Positions 61,349 to 64,000 of a stretch of DNA of 64,000 nt are shown piece after piece (position 1 is the first letter of the stretch; each line of letters starts with the position of its first letter). The stretch comes from Corydoras sp. C115 (lineage: Eukaryota; Chordata; Actinopteri; Siluriformes; Callichthyidae), in NCBI GenBank assembly GCA_019802505.1, contig JAFMOC010000017.1:1262501-1326500 (forward strand). Reading direction: 5' to 3'. The notes beneath the pieces are model-generated. The model made no database searches and was not told the origin of the DNA. It was given only the letters and a program-made list of their open reading frames with translations. A program made the translations under genes and the position numbers.

Positions 61349-62737
61349 TACACACATACATATAAGAAAATGACCTTAAAAAGAGCACACAAGCCATTAC
61401 TTCATACACCATCTACTGCTACAGAGTAACTCAGGCCATCCTCAGCTTCTAATGGACTTTAATAGAAGTCAGTGAGGTGCTCTTAAATCTTAGAACATTA
61501 ACCTGTTAGGCATTAAAGCAGAACCTCCCTGTGCCACCATCTGCCTGAGTTTACAGAACCAGGCTCCTTTAAGCTCCACCTATTGTCTTGAGAAAGGCCC
61601 TTAAGCCCTTATTGCTCCAGGGGGCCAGTCTCATGGCTGACCCTGCACCCTGACCCCAACCAACCAGACGGTACACTTCAGATAAAATCATCTCAGACCG
61701 CCATTACGTATTTACAGTGGATAAGAATAACAGGGAAAGGCTTGAAGACAACACACCACCAGTCCTTTTCTTTGAGGGATCATTGGCCCTTCATTCAGAA
61801 CGCCGGCAGAGCACCATGGCAACGGCCATTACTGAACAGAACCTGGAATTCTGCGGGACGAGTGGAGCGGCAGTTCTGCCGGGACGACCTCACTGAACTT
61901 TTATAGCTAGTTTTTCTAATTTATAGAAACAGCCACCTGATCATGGATGACCTGCACATGTATGACCTGCACTGCCCCACTGCTCAGAGGAAGACCCCCT
62001 ACCCCCCACTGGGCCTCGATCCTCACAAGGTTCTTTCTTAAAAAGGAACCTTTTTCCTGCCACTGTCTCTTTGAGCCAACGTTCCATTATGAAAGTTCTA
62101 TATACATAAACGAAAAGGCGGCATAGGTGGCTTAGTGATTTAGCCTGTTCTCCTCTCAGCGCTAGGGATTCCCGGTTCGAATCCCCCATCTGGGTGGAGT
62201 TTCCATGTCCTCCCCGTGTCCGCGTGGGTTTCCTCCGGGTTCTCCGGTTTCCTCCCACAGTCCAAAAACATGGATCAAGTCAATTGAGTTCTCCAAATTG
62301 CCCCATATAGAGTGTGTTTGTGTGAGTGAGTGTGCCCAGCGATGGATTGGCGCCCTGTCCTGGGTCTATCTGCCCAGCGCCCGAAACATTGTCCCCTGGA
62401 AGGGCATGGGGAACCCCCCTGCGACCCTAATATAGAATGAATGAATAAATAAAGGAACGTGCACTCTGTAGTGCACTGACAGAAGCAGACAGGGTTTAAA
62501 CTCTAAACCTGATCTAATAAGAACCTGTGGAGTTGGCATGCTGAGGATTAACAGGTCTTTTCTGAGCCGGGACTCTTTCCAGGGTTTAGGGTTTAGAGTT
62601 TTTAATGTTTCTCTGGAGCCGTTCTCGTCGCTTTTGTTCACTTCACTTCGAGTGCACTTCAATTCAGAGGATGTGAAGGCGGCCGCAGCGCGGCGGAGAA
62701 ACAAAGAAACAAAGGGAAACAGAGCCGCCCGGCTGCG

Positions 62738-62772
<35 letters not shown>

Positions 62773-63452
62773 TGTGAGTGTGTGTGTGTGTGAGAGAGTG
62801 TGTGTGAGAGTGTGTGTGTGTGTGTGTATATGTGAGAGAGTGTGTGTGTATGTGAGAGAGTGTGTGTGTATGTGAGAGTGTGTGTGTATGTGTATGTGAG
62901 AGTGTGTGTGTGTGAGTGTGAATGTGTGTGTGTGCATGTGTGTGAGTGTGAGAGTGTGTGTGTATGTGAGTGTGTGAATGTGTGTGTATGAGAGAGTGTG
63001 TGTGTGTGTGTGTGTGAGAGAGTGTGTGTGTATGTGTGAGTGTGTGCATGTGTGTATGTGAGAGTGTGTGTATGTGAGAGTGTGTGTATGTGTGAGAGTG
63101 TGTGTGTGTGTGTGTGAGAGTGAGTGTGTGTGTGTGAGAGTCTGTGAGTGTGTGTGTGTGTGTGACTGTGAGTGTGTGTGTGTGTGTGTGTGTATGTATG
63201 TGTGTGTGTATGTGTGTGTGTGTGTGTGTGTGTATGTGTGTGTGTGTGTGTGACTGTGAGTGTGTGTGTATGTGTGCATGTGTGTGTGATCTCACCGGCT
63301 CTCAGGGGCCCGTACACGTTGGCCCTGGCCCGGCCGCGGCCCCGGTGGGTCTCGGTGTCCCTCCACGTCAGAGAGCCGCAGTGTAAAGTCACCTCGTGCG
63401 CTCGGTTGTGGAGCGTCAGCTGCGAGCACAGCGTCGCCGGCGGCTTCTCCAT
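40068..63452 (-). CDS. cerk: ceramide kinase gene, 13 coding exons, complete
   Basis: Ceramide kinase phosphorylates ceramide to ceramide-1-phosphate using ATP, at Golgi and plasma membranes. The joined exons give 558 residues; the human enzyme has about 537. Seen: a PH-like region (about residues 1-138, exons 1-3), NPFGGK at 150-155, GGDG at 208-211 in VCVGGDGMFSE, GIIPAGSTDCICY across the exon 6/7 junction, SLLGYGFYGD in exon 8, the cysteine motif C360-x3-C364-x2-C367, KFLAINA and SCAC in exon 11, and VHCQLIKLFARGIEE near the C-terminus. These match vertebrate CERK in order. All 12 introns are GT-AG and phases agree. In human, CERK lies beside TBC1D22A and GRAMD4; neither is recognisable here. 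Introns range from 90 bp (intron 8) to about 9.0 kb (intron 1). The identification is close to certain; exact splice sites are inferred by reading. Confidence 0.96.
40297..41286 (-). mobile_element. hAT element (ZBED-like), copy 2, in cerk intron 12
   Basis: Perfect 8-bp duplication CTTTACAG (40,289-40,296 and 41,287-41,294) and ends CAGTGATTCTCAA / TTTGAGAAGCACTG. On the minus strand a frame starts MEKYLTGMTERKAERDEDNE and later has CVFCVFKC, the start of a BED-type zinc-finger transposase. The catalytic part is missing, so it is defective. Confidence 0.9.
41530..42113 (+). mobile_element. old V-SINE 3' half, interrupted by hAT MITE
   Basis: ATTGCCCCATCTAAAAATAG to GTGCCCAG on the left and GTGCCCAGTGATGGATTGG to the degraded 3' part on the right are one element cut by 41,580-42,030. 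Confidence 0.8.
41580..42030. mobile_element. 451-bp hAT MITE inserted in a V-SINE
   Basis: Terminal TAGGGGTG / CACCCCTA and an 8-bp duplication GTGCCCAG (41,572-41,579 and 42,031-42,038). The subterminal parts contain inverted ATTCGAC / GTCGACT words. No coding capacity. Confidence 0.9.
42192..42415 (-). CDS. cerk: cerk exon 12
   Basis: 224 nt, encoding FDHSFVEVYRVRQFRFTPRF, an acidic linker (EDADSESEL), then KRFFSQICREHPACSCSLAH and SSWNCDGEILPHAAIQV. It matches human FVEVYRVKKFQFT and SSWNCDGEVLHSPAIEV. Acceptor TTGCAG|TT, donor AG|GTACGT. Confidence 0.97.
42743..42760 (+). mobile_element. tiny V-SINE head fragment
   Basis: GGGGGCGGCACGGTGGG matches the first 15 bases of the family, then diverges. 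Confidence 0.4.
42908..43245 (-). mobile_element. V-SINE trimer, unit 1 (tail side)
   Basis: Carries the outer tail of the trimer. The left duplication TAGTTACATTAA is at 42,896-42,907. The middle part has lost one CACTCACA block. Confidence 0.95.
43246..43578 (-). mobile_element. V-SINE trimer, unit 2
   Basis: Joined to its neighbours only by TTTATGCATTCATT and TTTATTCATTCATT, with no target copy between units. Confidence 0.95.
43579..43930 (-). mobile_element. V-SINE trimer, unit 3 (head side)
   Basis: Ends at GCCACCGTGCCGC followed by the right target copy TAGTTACATTAA (43,931-43,942). Confidence 0.95.
44072..44277 (-). CDS. cerk: cerk exon 11
   Basis: 206 nt, encoding ENREVWKVIRGKFLAINAVC, then MSCACPRSPKGLSPSAHLAD, GTADLILVRKCSRLDFLRHL and LRHTNKNDQ. 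Strong match to human KFLAINATNMSCACRRSPRG and DLILIRKCSRFNFLRFLIRH. It ends in phase 0. The helix-like LDFLRHLLRH stretch lies where a calmodulin-binding motif has been described in human CERK. Skipping would shift the frame. Confidence 0.97.
44764..45116 (+). mobile_element. V-SINE, full length, first of intron-10 triplet
   Basis: Head slightly longer (CTCAGGGAATCGCTAGGGAT) through a small insertion. Followed by the 40-bp spacer shared with the next copies. Confidence 0.95.
45117..45504 (+). repeat. 388-bp tandem unit: spacer plus V-SINE (copy 1)
   Basis: The AT-rich spacer starting TTTAAATTATTAAATTAAAA (45,117-45,156) and the V-SINE at 45,157-45,504 recur 388 bp later. Confidence 0.95.
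45505..45866 (+). repeat. 388-bp tandem unit: spacer plus V-SINE (copy 2)
   Basis: Same spacer at 45,505-45,544 and a V-SINE at 45,545-45,866 with the same GTTGGCACGG start. The 3' part lacks about 30 bp around CCCCTGCCCC. Confidence 0.95.
45974..46044 (-). CDS. cerk: cerk exon 10 (small variable exon)
   Basis: 71 nt, encoding CNICQPPSEETLLCKDEGSI then SGT. The acceptor is GTGTAG|GT, the donor G|GTGAGG. Joined to exon 9 it completes C-RSG-C-NI-C, the CxxxCxxC motif described as important for human CERK activity. The rest diverges from human, as expected for this region. The phase fit on both sides makes the call firm. Confidence 0.88.
46249..46354 (-). CDS. cerk: cerk exon 9 (first Cys of CxxxCxxC)
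   Basis: 106 nt, encoding VKTFLSHRYYEGTISFLPAE then GTVGTPRDKIQCRSG. It matches human LKTFLSHHCYEGTVSFLPA and PRDRKPCRAG. The acceptor is GTGGCAG|GT; the donor is taken as CAGG|GTATGG because that phase joins exon 10 correctly. Confidence 0.95.
46445..46597 (-). CDS. cerk: cerk exon 8
   Basis: 153 nt. The correct frame reads GDSQPLDVCSVHSNNIFLRY, then TVSLLGYGFYGD and RKRWMGPARYDISG. It matches the human SVHHNSTLLRYSVSLLGYGFYGD and RWLGLARYDFSG segments. Acceptor TTAACAG|GA; the donor is G|GTCAGC, weaker than the consensus. The intron that follows is only 90 bp. Confidence 0.95.
47021..47478. mobile_element. Tc1-like MITE, longest copy, cerk intron 7 side and into exon-7 flank
   Basis: Opposed ends TTAGGACACGCCCCCC (47,036) and AAAGGGGGCGTGTCCGAAC (about 47,440). 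Inside: GTCCATCTGTG, CAGCAGTGCTGCTGGAG and GGGATAGGACTAATGCACC. Ends about 50 bp from cerk exon 7. Confidence 0.65.
47527..47601 (-). CDS. cerk: cerk exon 7
   Basis: 75 nt, encoding STDCICYATVGSNDPVTSAL then HIVI. It matches human STDCVCYSTVGTSDAETSALHIV. Acceptor CAACAG|GC, donor G|GTAAGC. The upstream end of the intron-6 side lies next to a LINE-like fragment at 47,655-48,055. Confidence 0.97.
   Translation of the reverse strand, partial: AQQTASVTLRSAPTTPSRQRCTSL
47655..48055 (-). mobile_element. non-LTR retrotransposon 3' fragment
   Basis: A minus-strand frame reads GRRPRGRPRTRWRDYISQLV then WKRLGVPPVELVEVAGAREV, a C-terminal segment common in fish LINE reverse-transcriptase ORFs. The 3' end carries a CATC tail (47,655-47,670). 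A second GC-rich part with CCTGGCTCCAGGGTGGGGCC lies upstream. The clade is not resolved. Confidence 0.65.
48122..48312 (+). mobile_element. tRNA-derived SINE with GGATAAAAGTATCTGC tail
   Basis: Box A-like GGTAGCTCAGCGGTCAGG, box B-like GGGTTCAAATCCC, and a tail module CCTTTGGATAAAAGTATCTG followed by GTAAATGTAAATG. This tail is shared by many fish SINEs and L2-type LINEs. Unrelated to the V-SINE. Confidence 0.75.
48664..48682. repeat. poly(G) run
   Basis: About 18 G in a row inside cerk intron 6. Confidence 0.9.
48873..49208 (+). mobile_element. V-SINE, left half of tail-to-tail pair
   Basis: Nearly complete; misses the GGTTCTCCGG block. Its GGATGGAT tail faces a 36-bp linker and an opposed copy. 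Confidence 0.93.
49244..49513 (-). mobile_element. V-SINE with internal deletion, right half of pair
   Basis: Deleted between CGTCTCGGG and TGCCAATTTGG. Head joins the next copy through GCTGCCTTTATGTTTATTC. Confidence 0.93.
49527..49816 (-). mobile_element. V-SINE, dimer partner
   Basis: The central V-domain region is replaced by a short TATATGTATATATGTACTC sequence. It is head-to-tail with the previous copy. Confidence 0.9.
50021..50166 (-). CDS. cerk: cerk exon 6 (GGDG active-site loop)
   Basis: 146 nt, encoding VVCVGGDGMFSEIMHGLISR at residues 204-223 and ending SLRIGIIPAG. GGDG (208-211) is the ATP-site signature of the DAGK catalytic family. Acceptor TGTCAG|GG, donor G|GTGAGC. Confidence 0.98.
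50230..50360. mobile_element. Tc1-like MITE remnant
   Basis: GACTTTGTAGTTCTACAATT, TTAGTCCTATCCCAGCAC and AGCACTGCTGG; both ends are lost. In cerk intron 5. Confidence 0.5.
50543..50609 (-). CDS. cerk: cerk exon 5
   Basis: 67 nt, encoding VTERANHARDHLQTEADLQK then YDG across the junction. It corresponds to human VTEHANQAKETL...KYDG. Acceptor CCATAG|TT, donor GG|GTGAGT. It is only about 22 codons long and was identified by phase and similarity. Confidence 0.95.
51066..51150. repeat. CATA/CA/TA compound microsatellite
   Basis: CATA units, then CA, then about 28 TA units, directly abutting a V-SINE head. Confidence 0.95.
51151..51355 (+). mobile_element. V-SINE with V-domain deleted, dimer unit 1
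   Basis: Head joins CATATAGAGTCTGTG directly after CTCTAAGCG, losing box B and the V-domain. Confidence 0.92.
51364..51630 (+). mobile_element. V-SINE with 3' deletion, dimer unit 2
   Basis: Joined to unit 1 by GAATGAACATAAAGGCGGC. Lacks the CAGCGATGG to TCTCCCC block. Confidence 0.93.
51631..51830. repeat. TA/TG compound microsatellite with 30-bp repeats
   Basis: Alternating TA and TG tracts. The module around CACACACATCTAGAGTTTT occurs three times between 51,698 and 51,865. Confidence 0.9.
52279..52404 (-). CDS. cerk: cerk exon 4 (start of lipid kinase domain)
   Basis: 126 nt, encoding TRPKRLLVYINPFGGK at residues 140-155 and continuing RIYEQKVAPIFSRASISTDV. NPFGGK is the nucleotide-binding strand-loop shared by diacylglycerol, sphingosine and ceramide kinases. 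Acceptor TTTGCAG|CC, donor G|GTGAGC. Confidence 0.97.
52600..52765 (-). mobile_element. older V-SINE subtype, 5' half
   Basis: GGACTGTGGGAGAAAACCCA and GAAACTCCACCCAGATCGGG are V-domain, but the middle reads CAATTCACCTTGAATCCATG, unlike the young family. The same subtype is at 58,812. Confidence 0.8.
53000..53122 (-). CDS. cerk: cerk exon 3 (end of PH-like region)
   Basis: 123 nt, encoding SYVERTQKHRWRCSEVTLRC and then the segment ending WVHAIREQLALL. It matches the human HRWKWAQVTFWC...LWLQTLREMLEKL segment. Acceptor CTGCAG|TG, donor A|GTACGT. The open frame lacks a Met near the start, so it is easy to miss in ORF scans. Confidence 0.93.
   Translation of the reverse strand, partial: CPMWRELRNTAGGAVKSPSVALIGRCVCNGSMPSGSSWRC
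53312..53398. mobile_element. LINE 3'-end-like fragment split by V-SINE cluster
   Basis: GACTTTATTGTCATTGTGCA and GTTAGCATCTAACCAGAAG resemble the 3' end of fish LINEs. The sequence resumes with TACAATATATACATTATT after the SINE cluster. Confidence 0.55.
53404..53992. mobile_element. compound V-SINE insertion with inverted arms
   Basis: Bounded by TACAATATAT (53,394-53,403 and 53,993-54,002). Contains a minus tail piece (to 53,436), a plus 3' half (53,452-53,607), a 38-bp linker, and a full minus copy (53,646-53,989). The plus half and the minus copy can form a 150-bp hairpin. Confidence 0.85.
54060..54186. repeat. 11-bp tandem repeat at cerk exon 2 donor
   Basis: About 11 units of CATGACACAAA. 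It reaches to within about 5 bases of the exon 2 splice donor. Confidence 0.95.
54190..54324 (-). CDS. cerk: cerk exon 2
   Basis: 135 nt, codons 53-97 plus one base, reading VGSHCVPLSEVIAVQETE, then VGKWQK and ending HSFT. It aligns with the human SVPVSEIIAVEET and GKWQK segment. The acceptor follows TTTTTCAG; the donor is G|GTATGT. An 11-bp tandem repeat (TGTTTGTGTCA on this strand) starts within a few bases of the donor. The length is a multiple of three, so skipping would keep frame. Confidence 0.95.
54923..55238 (+). mobile_element. V-SINE triplet in intron 1, unit 1
   Basis: Lacks box B and the start of the V-domain (GGGGTTCCCTCCATGTTC). Confidence 0.94.
55248..55598 (+). mobile_element. 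V-SINE triplet in intron 1, unit 2
   Basis: Joined to unit 1 by GAATAAACAAAGGCGGCGGC; shares the GTGTTTGTGTGTGTGAGTGT middle with unit 1. Confidence 0.95.
55606..55957 (+). mobile_element. V-SINE triplet in intron 1, unit 3
   Basis: Joined to unit 2 by GAATGAACATAAAGGCGGTG. Complete with two or three ATGA tail units. Confidence 0.95.
56898..57006. mobile_element. hAT-like end fragment inside the LINE
   Basis: TAGGGCTGCAACGACGAATC is a typical hAT end. The following ATCGATAAAATCG words are palindromic. The other end is missing, and part of the LINE coding region is gone here. Confidence 0.6.
57245..57585 (+). mobile_element. V-SINE, full length, nested in LINE
   Basis: Perfect 12-bp duplication AATTCTCACCCC at 57,233-57,244 and 57,586-57,597. 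Confidence 0.96.
57874..58471 (+). mobile_element. V-SINE dimer inserted as one unit in LINE
   Basis: The 10-bp duplication GTGTTCTCTT at 57,864-57,873 and 58,472-58,481 encloses two copies. The first (57,874-58,117) stops at CCTGTCCTGGGTGTG and the second, complete copy starts at once with AGCGGCATGGTGG (58,118). Confidence 0.92.
58812..59040 (-). mobile_element. older V-SINE subtype
   Basis: GTTCCTCATGCACATCCAGG, TTGGAGGAGCCAGTTCACCT and ATCCATGTTTTTGGACGG keep the order tail to V-domain, but the head is missing. It runs into the 59,044 minisatellite. Confidence 0.8.
59044..59526. repeat. 20/21-bp minisatellite in cerk intron 1
   Basis: First part: 21-bp units CGCAGACTCATTACACAGAAC. Second part: 20-bp units CACAGACTCACACACAGAAC. 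The switch near 59,340 involves a few mixed units (CAGACAGAAACAGAGACTCA). Confidence 0.95.
60474..60647. repeat. 17-bp A-rich minisatellite
   Basis: About ten units of CACTGAATAAAAAAAAA, followed by a T16 run at about 60,649-60,663. Each unit holds AATAAA on the plus strand. Confidence 0.95.
60825..61175 (-). mobile_element. V-SINE, full length
   Basis: Box B mutated (GGATTCAAACCGGG). Right flank is a TA microsatellite. The only complete minus copy in cerk intron 1. Confidence 0.94.
61179..61365. repeat. TA/CA/TG compound microsatellite
   Basis: TA, TACA, CA, TA, GTGT and TA tracts in succession, partly self-complementary. Confidence 0.95.
61575..61690. mobile_element. SINE-like fragment (non-V type)
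   Basis: GAGAAAGGCCCTTAAGCCCT and TTGCTCCAGGGGGCCAGTC are typical of the body of another fish tRNA-SINE. Both ends are absent. Confidence 0.5.
62117..62446 (+). mobile_element. V-SINE, nearly full length
   Basis: Head AAGGCGGCATAGGTGGCTTA; the GGATAAAGCGG part of the 3' end is deleted. Confidence 0.94.
62737..63288. repeat. GT-rich microsatellite abutting cerk exon 1 donor
   Basis: About 550 bp of GT with GAGA, GTAT and GTGA interruptions. On the cerk strand intron 1 therefore begins GTGAGATCACACACACA. Long His/Thr/Ser frames through it are artefacts. Confidence 0.97.
63296..63452 (-). CDS. cerk: cerk exon 1 (start codon, PH-like region)
   Basis: Encodes residues 1-52 plus the first base of codon 53, starting MEKPPATLCSQLTLHN and ending YGPLRA. 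The start is supported by a good Kozak context (A at -3, G at +4) and by an in-frame TAA at 63,474-63,476, only seven codons upstream. The donor is G|GTGAGA. A 540-bp GT/CA microsatellite begins within about 10 bases of the donor. This N-terminus is poorly conserved, so it rests on the open frame, start context and donor more than on family similarity. Confidence 0.88.
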
Positions 63453-63680
63453 GATCCTCCGCTCCGGGCCGCTTTAATCCGCGCTCAGCTGAACGGCATG
63501 TCCGCTCCGCAGTGAGCCGGCGGCGGCTGTGAGCTCCCCCCGCGGCCGCGGCGCAAACACAGCGGAGCTGCCGCTTCCTCTAATCAACCGACAGAGCTGC
63601 GCTCAGCGCGCATGCGTCACACACAATCCTCTTACGTAAGAGGCGTCGCTGGGTGACGCGGTGACGTTTCCATTCGCAAC
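63453..63680 (-). promoter_or_regulatory. probable cerk promoter and 5' UTR, GC-rich
   Basis: GC- and CpG-rich stretch directly upstream of the cerk ATG, with no TATA box in the expected place. On the plus strand it holds an NRF-1-like GCGCATGCG at about 63,608, the palindrome CTCTTACGTAAGAG around 63,629-63,642 (a PAR-bZIP/C-EBP type TTACGTAA core) and a GTGACGT half-CRE near 63,660. This is the usual make-up of a CpG-island housekeeping promoter. The start site cannot be placed from sequence. Confidence 0.6.
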
Positions 63681-63685
63681 AACAA

Positions 63686-64000
63686 CCCGTGTTTACCAAC
63701 AAAATATATAATCAATATAATATAATATAATATAATATAATATAATATAATATAATATAATATAATATAATATAATATAATATAATATATAATATATAAA
63801 CTATCACATCTAACAAACAAACAACCCGTGTTTACCAACAAAATATATAATCTATATAATATATAATAATATATAATATATATATAATATAATATATATA
63901 ATATAATATAATATAATATAATATATAAAATATATCACATATAAACTATCACATCTAACAAACAAACAGCCCTGTTACCAACAAAATATATAATCAATAT
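63686..64000. repeat. TATAA array in a longer tandem repeat, cut by window end
   Basis: TATAA runs are separated by ACAACCCGTGTTTACCAACA, which recurs at about 63,683, 63,820 and (variant) 63,965, giving a period near 140 bp. Confidence 0.9.

Noticed and set aside
3412..62435. Dozens of 60-130 codon ORFs with motifs such as SPCPRGFPPGSPVSSHSPKT or EETGEPGGNPRRHGENMETP
   Set aside because: They are V-SINE sequence read on either strand; the same peptides recur at every copy with random flanks.
3415..62446. tRNA-like box A and box B motifs in many places
   Set aside because: They are the Pol III promoter heads of SINEs, without a cloverleaf or CCA-end context of a working tRNA gene.
62366..63295. 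His/Thr/Ser-rich ORFs of 200-309 codons
   Set aside because: Translation of the GT/CA microsatellite. Only the part upstream of 63,296 on the minus strand (cerk exon 1) is real.

Overview
The window is nuclear DNA of a vertebrate, most likely a ray-finned fish. It holds one split gene with GT-AG introns, dense tRNA-derived SINEs of the V-SINE type, fish-type hAT and Tc1-like DNA transposons, LINE fragments and long micro- and minisatellites. There is no operon structure and no bacterial or phage gene. The repeat mix (the V-SINE, a Tc1-like MITE with a GATGGACT palindrome, and a TTATAATGCATTA repeat) suggests an otophysan such as a catfish or characin. That narrower placement is inference.

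Right part (about 39-64 kb): one complete gene on the minus strand, ceramide kinase (cerk). I assembled 13 coding exons between 63,452 (ATG) and 40,068 (stop). All junctions obey GT-AG and keep phase, giving a 558-residue protein (the human enzyme is about 537). It has an N-terminal PH-like region, a diacylglycerol-kinase-type catalytic domain with NPFGGK and GGDG, the CxxxCxxC cysteine motif and the conserved C-terminal VHCQL segment. A GC-rich probable promoter lies at 63,453-63,680. The introns are packed with V-SINEs, two hAT elements, LINE pieces and satellites.

Left part (1-39 kb): no protein-coding exon recognised. It is intergenic DNA, or an intron of a gene not visible here, with V-SINEs about every 1-3 kb. 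There are two 14-bp minisatellites of about 1.2 and 1.1 kb (26.3-27.5 and 29.1-30.2 kb), a hAT element of the ZBED/BED-finger type (35.8-36.9 kb, itself split by a V-SINE), Tc1-like MITEs and unique stretches.

The most unusual theme is V-SINE behaviour. Several loci carry two or three elements head-to-tail inside one pair of target-site duplications. The same element-element junctions recur at separate loci, one insertion carries about 125 bp of foreign flank that is also found beside another copy, and one tail-to-tail pair with a shared linker occurs twice. This looks like a SINE family that spreads as multimers and read-through products. Two opposed SINE triplets also bracket cerk exon 11 and could pair in the pre-mRNA.
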